Below are positions 11,208 through 22,758 of a stretch of 64,000 nucleotides of DNA, piece by piece. Under the pieces are notes generated by a model. That model was not told the origin of the DNA, did not search any database, and saw nothing but the letters and a program-made list of their open reading frames with translations. Position 1 is the first letter of the stretch; the number at the start of each line of letters is the position of its first letter. The stretch lies in contig CAJVGD010000010.1 of assembly GCA_910890315.1 (NCBI GenBank), positions 496,001 to 560,000 of the forward strand, in the 5' to 3' direction. The position numbers and the translations under genes were made by a program. This DNA is from Serendipita indica DSM 11827 (Eukaryota; Basidiomycota; Agaricomycetes; Sebacinales; Serendipitaceae).

Positions 11208-14200
11208 CTAGTTGGCATTGGTTCGAACGTTGGTCCAAGAGCGACCACATTGAAAATGGGTAAAGTCCAGTTTAGTTGCACGCAACGGACTCGTCGTCGG
11301 GATAGTCAGACGATGCGGGTATTGCAGTCCATGTCGGTTGCTTGGTGGTACCCAGAAGAGAATTAGACCAGAAGATTGCACCCAGCCATCGTGCATAAGC
11401 GAGCACTGTTTGAAGCCAGGGATAAGTATCCTCAAAGGAAGACCCTGTTGTTCTTCCTTGACAACAGAGGGTGTAGAGGCTCTATCATCCTCGTTAGAGC
11501 CACTGCCTTTGGCATCTAGCGTTAATCATTAGTACACGTTTAAATTAGAAATACGCACAGACTATACTGACCAACTTCTGCATGAAAGGCTGGGGGGATG
11601 TCGTTTATTGAGCCGGAAATGACTCCCAAGCCATCCTGGAGGGACGGAGAAATGCTAGCCGGATCGTTGCGATTTCGCAGTAGTTGCTCCGAAGGTTGAC
11701 CGGTATGTATGTTCCATAGCCAAATGGTGTTATCTAACGAGGCAGAGGTGATTCGTGCGTCGTGTGGCGAAAATGCGACAGCGGTGACCGAGTTAGTCTG
11801 ACCTCGGAGTGGCTCTCCCAACGGCTCACCACTATTTGCGTCCCAAAGTCGAATCGTCTCATCCCAAGAGCCAGAGACGATTCGTGAGCCGTCTGGCGAG
11901 AATCCGACGGCGGTGACCACGTTGGTATGGCCTCGGAGTGGCTCTCCCAACGGCTTACCACTATTTGCGTCCCAAAGTCGAATTATGTGGTCTCCAGAGC
12001 CAGAGACAATTCGTGAGCCGTCTGGCGAGAATCCGACGGCGCTGACCTGGGTGTTATGGCCTAGGAATCGCGTTCCCACGGCTCACCACTAATGGCGTCC
12101 CAAAGTCGAATCGTCCCATCCAAAGAGCCAGAGACGATTCGTGAGCCGTCTGGCGAGAATCCGACGGCGCTTACCCCGTTGGTATGGCCTTGTAGTGGCT
12201 CTCCCAACGGCTCACCACTATTTGCGTCCCAAAGTCGAATCGTCTGATCCCAAGAGCCAGAGGCGATTCGTGAGCCGTCTGGCGAGAATCCGACGGCCAA
12301 GACCCCGTTGGTATGGCCTCAGTGGCTCTCCCAACGGCTCACCACTATTTGCGTCCCAAAGTCGAATCGTCTCATCCCAAGAGCCAGAGACGATTCGTGA
12401 GCCGTCTGGCGAAAATGCGACGGCGCTGACCCCGTTGGTATGGCCTCGGAGTGTCTCTCCCAACGGCTCACCACTATTTGCGTCCCAAAGTCGAATCGTC
12501 CCATCCAAAGAGCCAGAGACGATTCGTGAGTCGTCTGGCGAGAATCCGACGGCGCTGACCCCGTTGGTATGGCCTCGGAGTGGCTCTCCCAACGGCTCAC
12601 CACTATTTGCGTCCCAAAGTCGAATCGTCTCATCCCAAGAGCCAGAGACGATTCGTGAGCCGTCTGGCGAGAATCCGACGGCCAAGACCCCGTTGGTATG
12701 GCCTTGTAGTGGCTCTCCCAACGGCTCACCACTATTTGCGTCCCAAAGTCGAATCGTCTGATCCCAAGAGCCAGAGACGATTCGTGAGCCGTCTGGCGAG
12801 AATCCGACGGCGGTGACCTCGTTGGCATGACCTCGGAGTGGCTCTCCCAACGGCTCACCACTATTTGCGTCCCAAAGTCGAATCGTCTGATCGGAAGAGC
12901 CAGAGACGATTCGTGAGCCGTCTGGCGAGAATCCGACGGCGCTGACCCCGTTGGTATGGCCTTGGAGTGGCTCTCCCAACGGCTCACCACTATTTGCGTC
13001 CCAAAGTCGAATCGTCTCATCCCAAGAGCCAGAGACGATTCGTGAGCCGTCTGGCGAGAATCCGACGGCGGTGACCCCGCTGGTATGGCCTCGGAGTGGC
13101 TCTCCCAACGGCTCACCACTATTTGCGTCCCAAAGTCGAATCGTCCCATCCAAAGAGCCAGAGACGATTCGTGAGCCGTCTGGCGAGAATCCGACGGCGC
13201 TGACCATGTTGGTATGGCCTCGGAGTGGCTCTCCCAACGGCTCACCAGTATTTGCGTCCCAAAGTCGAATCGTCTGGTCTCCAGAGCCAGAGACGATTCG
13301 TGAGCCGTCTGGTGAGAATCCGACGGCCAAGACCCCGTTGGTATTGCCTCGGAGTGGCTCTCCCAACGGCTCACCACTATTTGCGTCCCAAAGTCGAATC
13401 GTCTGATCCCAAGAGCCAGAGACGATTCGTGAGCCGTCTGGCGAGAATCCGACGGCGGTGACCTCGTTGGTATGGCCTCGGAGTGGCTCTCCCAAAGGCT
13501 CGCCACTATCTGCATCCCAAATCCGAACCGTCTTGTCAGAAGAGCCAGACACAATCCGCGAGCCATCTGGCGAGAATGCAACAGCCTTGACGGTGCCGCT
13601 ATGACCTCGAAGGCTTGTCGGTAGCCCGGCATACGATTCCTCTAGCCCTTGAGTCACCCTCAGGCTCTCACTATACTCACGTAGACCTTCATTACCAATA
13701 TTCGACTTTCTCGGAGAAAACGGAAGTGCTGAGATGTAGATATGCGGAGCGCTATCTTGAATTGGCACAGAAAATGCTATCAAGCACCTTCGGATATCGC
13801 TCATCCATATCCTAGTCTTTTCATCGAGCTTGAATTTATTTCAATGGATGGAATGCGTCAGGATAGAATGCTCACCGCTCTGTGACGCCCAAGAGCCCGT
13901 AGACCAGCGATCGCTCGTGGCACCCCTCTAGTGAAGCTCAGAATCTCCATCCAATATAGTGCGTATGAACTTTGAAGAATGCACTGGAATTCCTTTTCAA
14001 GCTTGCTTCGCCACTTGTCATCCGTTCCCGACAGATGGAACAACCAATGGGAGCTGGCATAACGAAGCTTTCTTGGAATGAACTTTGATACCCTCGCCTC
14101 GAGGTCAGGAATCTGTCTGTTGAGGTAGAAAGATGACTCGATCTGGCATATGTTGAACTTGAGGCCGTCGGTCCGCGACTTGAGGCATTTGAGACACCAC

Positions 14201-16170
14201 GATGCGACTTGCCCATGCGCATTCACGATGTCAGGATGGATTCTATTGCGGCCAACATCGAGTGGGACATTGGAGCAGCGTTGAAGATACTCGACGAGGG
14301 TGGGATGTCGAAACTGGATCACATTTGTCCTTCTTTCCACACTGAGTACGCTTCCAAGATTCCTGACCAGGCCCGTGACACTTCCCCGTACTCCGACGTG
14401 CTTTACAACATCCTCCATGTCGCCGATCGTAAGCGGTTCGAACGCTACAAGGAGTATGGCGAGCATGTGACATAGAACCGTATAAGATTCCTTGTCTGTT
14501 CGCTCGAAGACGAGGTCATACACTCCATCTATAGCTCCAGATTCCTCCAAGGACATCAAACGATCATATATGCTCTCGGGGGTGTTTAAGGTCGATTGAT
14601 TGTTGATCATTCGGCACGCTGTGCTCGCCCAGATGAACAATCCGTTGGCTTTTGCAACCAGTCGCTGTATCTTGTCCTCTGAGAGGACTTGATTGAGCGA
14701 CTGATGTACATAGATTGCAATATCATCGATGTTATCACGATGTGTGATATCGTGAAGGCGGTCCTCCAACTTGGATTTGATCGAGAGGGACCCCAGTACA
14801 GCTTCAATGACAGGATCTGGGCGACTCGTCATGAATATCCGGAGGTTCCTGCACTGTCGAACCGCCGTAGACAGAGTCTCGACGAGTTCTCTGCGCTGCG
14901 CAGCAGACTTGCATTCGTCAATAGCGTCGATAACGAGAATAATAGGCTTTGGTCGATGGCGGAGGTGATCAGTGACGAGCGTACGAAACTGTTCGTCAAA
15001 TGAGCCTCGCATAATAGCTGGATTCTCTGTTACGGCTTCAGCGATGTGCGGTGCGAGTGCAGGCATATGCTGCGCGAGTTCCCTCGCCATGGTAGAGCAG
15101 AATTTGTCCGTGGTCGAGGCTTCACTATTGGTCATAGAGAAGAAGAATTGTCCACCCAGCATTCCCTCTGTTCTCCACCGTGCTGTTGCCGACATCGCAA
15201 CGGTGGACTTGCCCGAGCCTGCAATGTCGCATAGCCAGAATATCGGTTTATCCGTCACACTTTCGGCCCAATGGGAGATTGTCTGAAGAACGGCCTGACG
15301 GGTTCCTTGCAGACAGGTAGTGTGAACAGAGGACGCGACAAAGGATGCCAATGGAAGGTCCTGGAGTGCGGATTTATCGACTTCGAATGGTTAGCATACG
15401 GTATATTTCCAGAAGTAGACACTGGCGGACCATTTTTCAAGATAGCTTTGGTATGCCGTTCGACAACTTGCAAGCGAGATGCGGTAAATAGTCCCAACGC
15501 CCCCTATTCTCTTGATAAGATTATCTTTACAATGGACGAAATTCGTACCATGAATTGCCTATGCCGGTCTTCAATATCGCGGTGGAATTTACGAATGGTT
15601 TCTGCATCCACTTTCACTCTGCTGATTGAAGCCAACGCGCCGAGCCCGGTACGCTTGCGTTTGAATCCCATATTGGAGACCATGCTATGAAAATCTTCGA
15701 GCAGTCTGAAGAAGTTAGACTTATCAGAATGAGTGCAAATGCCCGCGTACCTAACGTAATGAATGAGTGGTTCGCTAAATGCTTCGTCTACGACCCTTTC
15801 CTCTGGTGGATAGTTTTCAAACGAGTCAATTTGGTTCTCGATGGCGGTCATATATTCCTCTAGACGCTGGATTACGTCATTCCAATCGTCTTGGTTGTGC
15901 TGTACGGTCTGTCGGATTCGTTAGCTGAGAGCCATAAAGTCAGGCTCGTGGACATACTTGGATGACCTCGAGAATCAGCTTTGTTGTTCTACAAGCGGCT
16001 TTAAGAGGAGCGAGTATATCTGAACTCTCGGATATAGTGGCGGCTGCCTCGAGGCCAAGGTTCGCGGTGTCGATTAGTCTGTCCTTCTTGCTTGTCTCTC
16101 CTCGAGCAGATGAACCTGATAGATCCTGATCTGTACGTGATTTGGACTTGGCCGACTTGCTGGCAGACAT
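11208..16170 (-). CDS. NACHT-WD40 receptor (HET-E/HNWD-like), copy A; WD frame interrupted
   Basis: NLR-like signal-transducing ATPase of the type used in fungal non-self recognition. Order: N-terminal helical region (16170 to about 15480, starting [20 protein letters not shown]) in three exons; NACHT exon ending 13858 with Walker [11 protein letters not shown], Walker [11 protein letters not shown] and MTSRPDPV; winged-helix-like linker; a new exon from about 13825 carrying a short lead and a WD array of about 15 units; then, after an intron near 11525-11570, a tail of about 85 residues ([17 protein letters not shown]...) ending at 11208. The N-terminal region resembles a four-helix HeLo/MLKL-like bundle (inference). 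The WD reading frame shifts near 12310 and again near 12070, each at a repeat junction that differs in length from its neighbours, so this copy is broken or the assembly has indels there. It is an inverted partner of copy B at 18949-22758. Confidence 0.82.
11690..13612 (-). repeat. WD40 tandem array of copy A, about 15 units of 129 bp
   Basis: Fifteen units of 43 residues, consensus built around [20 protein letters not shown], then [20 protein letters not shown]. Units are almost identical at DNA level, synonymous sites included. The first unit ([22 protein letters not shown]) and last unit ([16 protein letters not shown]) are distinct, as expected when unequal exchange expands only the middle. 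Variation falls on a few residues: after HTN (E/G/M/S/V), after V (T/S/L), after SGS (W/S/L/G) and after D (Q/E/G/H/K). Confidence 0.93.
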
Positions 16171-16375
16171 TGTGGAGAATGGATGGGTCCAAGATCAGTC
16201 GGCGTCTGTTCACCTACGAGGCGAAGACTGTGATTTGAAGCAAAAATGCTCAGATTGCTCAGTTCTGTAGTGCACTCGCTATACTTTATGATCCATCTTA
16301 CGAAAAACAAGTCCAGAGGAAAAAAAGATTACAAGACCAAGTACAAGTACAAGATACGAATTAGTGGTAAAGTAT

Positions 16376-16899
16376 CTATTCCTCGTAGTTCTTGGTCTTC
16401 GACGGGAGGAGCTCGGGTGCGATATGTGGAACGACACCACCTTGGGAGATGACGACGTCGCCGAGGAGCTTGTTCAATTCCTCGTCGTTGCGGATGGCGA
16501 GCTGAAGGTGTCGTGGGACGATACGTTGCTTCTTGTTATCACGGGCAGCATTGCCTGCGAGTTCGAGAATCTCAGCGGCGAGGTATTCGAGGACTAGAGT
16601 CATGTCAGCGACGGAAAAATTGCGAGTAAAAAGCGACGTACCAGCCGCGAGGTAGACTGGAGCACCAGCACCAACACGTTGGGCATAGTTTCCGCGCTTC
16701 AACATACGGTGGATACGACCAACGGGGAACTGTAGAGCGAAATCGTATAAGCCAAACGATACATCTTGATATTTTCGATTCAACTGACCTGGAGACCAGC
16801 ACGAGACGAGCGAGAGGCGCCCTTTGCGTCAGCACCACCAGTCGAAGCCTTTCCGCCAGACTTTCCTCCGACTTTGCCACCTTTTCCTTTGCCAGACAT
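16376..16899 (-). CDS. Histone H2A
   Basis: Core nucleosome histone. Exons 16899-16789, 16729-16642 and 16593-16376 sum to 417 nt (138 aa). The N-terminal tail [17 protein letters not shown] is followed by the canonical fold: [79 protein letters not shown] and the docking segment [13 protein letters not shown]. It is canonical H2A rather than H2A.Z ([18 protein letters not shown], acidic-patch NDEELNKLL). The C terminus is NYEE and lacks the SQ(E/D)-hydrophobic ending found in most fungal H2A; no GT donor near the stop suggests a missed last exon. Divergent from H2B across 321 bp. Confidence 0.96.
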
Positions 16900-17220
16900 G
16901 GTTGATGAGAGAGTTTTGTTGCTTTAAAACGCGGTGGTGGTAGCGGTGGTGGACGAGTCCAAGATGGGGATCCAGCCGTCGTCAACTTCTGAAGCGCTTT
17001 ATAAGTCGGCCTTTGTTTGGCCACGCGCGGGTGGCAGGCTGGTCAGTGTTTGGCCAGATCACGTGCATGAAATAAGATTTCGAGTTCGGAGTTTGAACAC
17101 GGCGAGTATATATATACCCGTGTCTCGGTCGACCCACTCCTTCCTCATCCCACTTCACTCCCCCCGCCTCGTCGCCAGCACTCGTCAGCTCTATCGACTA
17201 AACAACCAACCAACCAAAAC
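16900..17220. promoter_or_regulatory. Bidirectional H2A/H2B promoter
   Basis: The 321 bp between the two histone ATGs holds a TATATATA run at about 17106-17115 (about 110 bp before the H2B ATG), a TTATAAAG-type element on the minus strand near 16997-17004 (about 100 bp before the H2A ATG), two direct copies of TTTGGCCA (17016-17023 and 17049-17056) and an E-box CACGTG at 17060-17065. The paired layout suits co-regulation of the two histones. Roles of the individual motifs are inferred. Confidence 0.65.
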
Positions 17221-17763
17221 ATGCCTCCGAAGCCAGCTTCGACTGTTGCCTCCAAAGCCCCCGCTTCTGGTGTTGGTGGAAAGGCCCCAGCAAAGTCTAC
17301 CGAGGGCGCAAAGGCCGCAAAGAAGTGAGTTTGTCTTGTCCAATCAACTTGGACGCGTTTTTGACACCTTGGTAGGACTGCGAAGAAGGCCGCACCAGGC
17401 GGTGATGACAAGAAAAAGCGCAAGCGCTCCCGCAAGGAGACTTACTCTTCGTACATCTACAAGGGTAAGCACTTTGGACAAACAAGCAACTTGTTTCTAA
17501 CTCGCTCTCCAGTGTTGAAGCAGGTCCACCCTGACACTGGTATCTCCAACAAGGCCATGGCCATTCTCAACTCGTTTGTCAACGATATCTTTGAGCGCAT
17601 CGCCTCTGAAGCGTCGCGACTTGCTTCCTACTCCAAGAAGTCGACCATCTCGTCACGCGAGATCCAGACGTCTGTCCGTCTCATCCTCCCTGGTGAACTG
17701 TCCAAGCATGCCATCTCCGAGGGAACCAAGTCGGTCACAAAGTTCTCGTCGGCGGGCAAGTAA
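17221..17763 (+). CDS. Histone H2B
   Basis: Core nucleosome histone. Exons 17221-17324, 17376-17464 and 17513-17763 sum to 444 nt (147 aa). The tail is rich in Lys, Ala and Pro; then [60 protein letters not shown] and [20 protein letters not shown], ending [18 protein letters not shown] with the usual ubiquitylation-site Lys in the VTK motif. Both introns interrupt the tail and first helix, typical of basidiomycete histone genes. Transcribed away from H2A. Confidence 0.97.
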
Positions 17764-17854
17764 ATTCCCTCGCATCGAGCTTTTGTGGATCTATTCCTAT
17801 TGCGCTTTTGTATTTTGTACAACAGACTTTCTTTCGCCCTCCCAACCGTCTGCA

Positions 17855-18640
17855 TTAAGTCGCGAGTTCCTTTTCCAATGCGTCTGCCATTTCTCCGAGC
17901 GTTGAAAACTTGAACGTATATGTCACATTGTCGACGTGACAGTGCGCCTCTCGCCTTGCGATATACGACGACGCCAGTCCCAGCGAATTAGCAGGGACAT
18001 GGTCATGCATCAAGCTCTGCGCCGTCACCAGTACCTGCTCTTTGTCCACCCCAAACTCGTCCTTTGCCGTCTTCAGCATATACAAGAAATTCCGCTCATC
18101 CGGCTTATAACTCCCAATCTCCTCCGCTGTCAAAATCTTGTCAAAAGCAAACCCATGCTCCAGCGTCGCCCGCGTATATCCAAACGACGTCTTGTCCACG
18201 TTGGATAAGATGATCAGCTTGTAGTGCTTGCTCAATCTCGCCAGCGCGTCAATCGTATCGGGGAACGGCTGCCAACTTCGAATCGACTCGGATGCCCGTT
18301 TAAACTCTTCGACGCTCAACTTCCCTGCGCCTGGACATGCATACCGACCCACGACGCGCTCGATTGCCGTTGCGACGATTTGCGAGTACACCATTGTCGG
18401 GTCCGCTGCTTCGATTGCATGTTCTTCTTCTAGATATGCTTCGATGAGCTCTGACCGGTTTGCGGGTGTGCCCATATTGAAGCGGTCTGAGAATTGCTGG
18501 ATCGCTTCGTAGATCCCCGTCTCCCAGTCCTGATTGTCGCTCTAGTCAGTACGACTAATCCACGACAGGTTTCTACGTACGATCAGAGTGCCATAGCAAT
18601 CAAACGACAGGGCTTTAAAGTCGGACAGTTTGCGAGCCAT
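17855..18640 (-). CDS. Haloacid dehalogenase-like hydrolase (HAD, type II)
   Basis: HAD-superfamily hydrolase resembling 2-haloacid dehalogenase type II; the substrate in fungi is generally unknown. Exons 18640-18581 and 18529-17855 sum to 735 nt (244 aa). Motif I FDCYGTLIDWETGI carries the nucleophile Asp at residue 14 and spans the single 51-nt intron. Motif II is LIILSNVDK, motif III is the Lys in GSYKPDERNF, and motif IV is VTAQSLMHDHVPANSLGL. A helical cap lies between motifs I and II. The gene is convergent with H2B, whose stop is only 92 bp away, and sits between the histone pair and receptor copy B. Confidence 0.9.
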
Positions 18641-18948
18641 TTCAAAGCTGAGTTCAAGGAGTTGGTGGCAGATATCCACACTCTACGATTCCCATCTTAT
18701 ATTCACTCTCCTCGCTGACCAATCGTCGAAACACAGCCAACGGCAAAGCAAACAAGAGTCACATCCTCGGCGCCTTTCGATTGTGTAGACGATCAATAAG
18801 CATATCCGTGGTTCGGCAGCGAGTCCACTTTTGCATCAAAATGTCTGTGAATTCAGCGTTATTGTAGGCTCCAAACCAAGGAGTCTTCTCCACCACACGT
18901 GTCTCCTGCATAGACGCCGACCCATCTTGGAGCCATCGGCTCTCCACG

Positions 18949-21900
18949 ATGTCAACCAGAAAGTCAAGCAAGTCTAAGAAAGCACGGACAAATGAATCTC
19001 CACAAGCATCTACATCTGATATACGCGCCTCATCAAACAAGCGCGATAAACTATACGATATGGCCAACGTCGTCCTCGACGCAGCAGGCAACATAGCCGA
19101 GATATCGGATGTACTCGCTCCTCTTAAAGCAGCGAGTAAAACAGCAAAACAGATTCTCGAAATTGTCCAGGTGAGTTAACCATACATCCAGATCCGGCTT
19201 CATCTGACGCAAACGAACAGGCGATAGAAAGCAACCAACAAGAACGGGACGATCTCATCAAACTTCTCAAGGAGTACATCTCCGCAATCGATGAACAAAT
19301 CGTCGTGTTCGAGGCATATCCCCCAGAGCGCAGGGTCGCCGACAAGGCGTTCAGCCAGCCGCTTATCCATTATGTCGAGTACGTCGGCAGTCTAAATCCG
19401 CTTCGATAGGTTGACGGATCTAGATTTCTTGAGGACCTGCATGACACGGTCGTCAATCTACAGGAGAAACGCAAGCGCAGCAAACTCGGCTTCTTTACCG
19501 CGTTTGCCAAGGTGAAAGTTGATGCGGGTGAGATTCGTAAATTCAATCAAGGTCTCGACGACCGGCACAAGCAACTCATGGTACGGACATCATCAGGTCT
19601 TATTCACATACTTATAGTGGATAACAGGGCTCATTGGGAGTTTTTACCGCTTTGCGCGTCCAAGCCATCGAACGAGATGCCAAAGCTATTCTGGCAAACG
19701 GTATGCCAAACATGGTCAATGGAAAACTTGCTAACTATTTCAAGTCGACAAATCCGCCATACTTCAACTTCCATTGGCATCATTTGTTCCATCCTCGGTC
19801 CACAATACCTGTCTCGAAGGAACGCGCAAAGCTGTCCTCCAGACGATCTACGAATGGGCCAACGACGACAATCCGGAGAAGCCGATATTCTGGCTCTGTG
19901 ATATTGCTGGCTCTGGCAAGTCCACAGTCGCAATGACTGCAATGGAATCATGGTGGAAGCAGGGATTGCTAGGTGGCCAATTCTTCTTCTCTATCGCGAG
20001 CAACGAAGCTTCGACCACTGAGAGACTCTGCTCGACCATAGCAAGAGACCTCGTTCAATACATCCCCGAGCTCGCATCACACGTCTCTCAGGCCGTAACG
20101 CAGAATCCCTCTATCATGCGAAGCGCGTTCGACGAGCAATTTCAAGCGCTCATCGCTGGTCCCGTCCAGGTCCGGCAGAAACGCATAATCCTAGTCATCG
20201 ATGCAGTGGACGAATGCAAGTCTGGACCACAGCGCAAAGAACTCGTCGAGACGCTGTCTTCAGCGGCTCGACAGTGCAGGAACCTCCGGATATTCATGAC
20301 GAGTCGCCCAGATCCTGTCATGGAAGCTGTACTGGGGTCCCTCTCGATCAAATCCAAGTTGGAGGACCGCCTTCACGATGTCACACATCGTGATAACATC
20401 GATGATATTGCAATCTATGTACATCAGTCGCTCAATCAAATCCTCTCAGAGGACAAGATACAGCGACTGGTTGCAAAAGCCAACGGATTGTTCATCTGGG
20501 CGAGCACAGCGTGCCGAATGATCAACAATCAATCGACCTTAAACACCCCTGAGAGCATATATGATCGTTTGATGTCCTTGGAGGAATCTGGAGCTATAGA
20601 TGGAGTGTATGACCTCGTCTTCGAGCGAACAGACAAGGAATCTTATACGGTTCTATGTCACATGCTCGCCATACTCCTTGTAGCGTTCGAACCGCTTACG
20701 ATCGGCGACATGGAGGATGTTGTAAAGCACGTCGGAGTACGGGGGAGTGTCACGGGCCTGGTCAAAAATCTTGGAAGCGTACTCAGTGTGGAAAGGGGGA
20801 CAAATATGATCCAGTTTCGACATCCCACCCTCGTCGAATACCTTCGACGCTGCTCCAATGTCACAGCCGATGGAGGTAGTAATAGAATCCATCTCGACGT
20901 GGTCAATGCGCATGGTCGAGTCGCATCATGGTGTCTCAAATGCCTCAGGTCGCGGACCGACGGCCTCAAGTTCAACATATGTCAAATCGAGTCATCTTTC
21001 TATCTTAACAGACAGATTTCTGACCTCGAGGCGAGAGTATCAAAGTTCATTCCAAGAAAGCTTCGATATGCCAGCTCCCATTGGTTGTTCCATCTGTCGG
21101 GAACGGATGACAAGTGGCGAAGCAAGCTTGAAAAGGAATTCCAGCGCATTCTTCAGAGCTCATACGCACTATATTGGATGGAGATTCTGAGCTTCACTAG
21201 AGGGGTGCCACGAGCGATCAGCGGTCTGCGTGCTCTTGCGGGTCACAGGGCAGTGAGTATTCTATCCTGACGAATTTCATCCATTGACATAAGTTCAAGC
21301 TCGGCAAAGAGACTAGGATGTGGATGAGCGATATCCGAAGGTGCTTGATAGCATTTTCTGTGCCAATTCAAGATAGCGCTCCACATATCTACGTCTCAGC
21401 ACTTCCGTTCTCTCCGAGAAAGTCGAATATAGGTAATGAAGGTCTACGTGAGTATAGTGAGAGCCTGAGGGTGACTCAAGGGCTAGAGGAATCGTATGCC
21501 GGTCTGCCGACAAGCCTCCGAGGTCACAGCGGCACCGTCAAGGCTGTTGCATTCTCGCCAGATGGCTCGCGGATTGTGTCTGGCTCTTCTGACAAGACGG
21601 TTCGAATTTGGGATGCAGATAGTGGCGAGCCGTTGGGAGAGCCACTCCGAGGCCATACCAACATGGTCACCGCCGTCGGATTCTCGCCAGACGGCTCACG
21701 AATCGTCTCTGGCTCTTGGGATGAGACGATTCGACTTTGGGACGCAAATAGTGGTGAGCCGTTGGGAGAGCCACTACAAGGCCATACCAACGGGGTCACC
21801 GCCGTCGGATTCTCGCCAGACGGCTCACGAATCGTCTCTGGCTCTTTCGACCACACAATTCGACTTTGGGACGCAAATAGTGGTGAGCCGTTGGGAGAGC

Positions 21901-22758
21901 CACTACAAGGCCATACCAACGAGGTCAGCGCCGTCGGATTCTCGCCAGACGGCTCACGAATCGTCTCTGGCTCTGGAGGCCACACAATTCGACTTTGGGA
22001 CACAAATAGTGGTGAGCCGTTGGGAGAGCCACTCCTAGGCCATACCAACATGGTCACCGCCGTCGGATTCTCGCCAGACGGCTCACGAATCGTCTCTGGC
22101 TCCTGGGATGAGACGATTCGACTTTGGGACGCAAATAGTGGTGAGCCGTTGGGAGAGCCACTCCGAGGCCATACCAAACCGGGATCTTGGCCGTCGGATT
22201 CTCGTCACACGGCTTGCAAATTTTCTCTGGCTCGGCTGATAACACCATTTGGCTCTGGAACATAGACAAGGATCAGTCCTCAATGCAGCTACCGCGAGAT
22301 TGCGGCGATCCAGTTACCACTGGCCCCTCCTCGCCGGTTTCCAGCCCAATAGACAGCGAGAATCCGGTTCCTCATGCAGACCCTCGTCAGTGTAGCTCGT
22401 GGATATTGTTGATTACAGTGTGGACTAACGATCACTACTAGATGCCAAAAGCAGTGGTTTTAATGAGGTATCTGAAACCTCTACATCTACATCGTTGGGT
22501 GTCATGCAGGAAACACAGGGGATTTTTTTGGGCACCCTAGTTCCTGGATTTAAAAAGTGCTCACTTATGCGCGACGGCTGGGTACAATCTTCTGGTAAAT
22601 TTTTGTTCTGGGTACCGCCAAACAACCGACATGGACTCCAATATCCGCATCTTTTGACTATGCCGACGACGAGTCCATTGCGTGCAACCAAACTGGACTT
22701 TAGCCGTTTTCAATGTGGTCGCTCTTGGACCAACGTTCGAGCCAACGCCAAATCATGA
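18949..22758 (+). CDS. NACHT-WD40 receptor (HET-E/HNWD-like), copy B; WD frame interrupted
   Basis: Inverted paralogue of copy A with the same exon plan. The first exon (from 18949, [15 protein letters not shown]...) and two more encode a helical N-terminal region (about 160 residues, HeLo/MLKL-like by inference). The NACHT exon, read in frame from about 19760, has [20 protein letters not shown] and MTSRPDPV and ends near 21252; the next exon begins near 21300 ([19 protein letters not shown]) and leads into six WD units. After an intron near 22388-22441 comes the conserved tail [17 protein letters not shown]..., ending 22758. At the start of the sixth WD unit (about 22180) the frame shifts; the remainder of that unit is read in another frame from about 22187. 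Compared with copy A, residues after the NACHT MTSRP motif are about 94% identical by eye, while the N-terminal and first NACHT half are clearly more diverged. Confidence 0.82.
21521..22262 (+). repeat. WD40 tandem array of copy B, six units of 129 bp
   Basis: Same 43-residue unit as copy A, with the same distinct first unit and a degenerate last unit ([17 protein letters not shown]). Middle units vary at the same few residues (F/G/W after SGS, H/E after D, N-M/N-G/N-E before V). The much lower unit number than copy A shows expansion or contraction after duplication. Confidence 0.92.

Noticed and set aside
12141-13461. Long plus-strand and alternative minus-strand frames across the WD array of copy A (and the mirror set at 21524-22177)
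   Set aside because: All are periodic shadows of the 129-bp WD unit in wrong frames.
11690-13612. Direct repeats that could be mistaken for a CRISPR or satellite array
   Set aside because: Units translate to WD40 repeats in one frame; the organism is eukaryotic.
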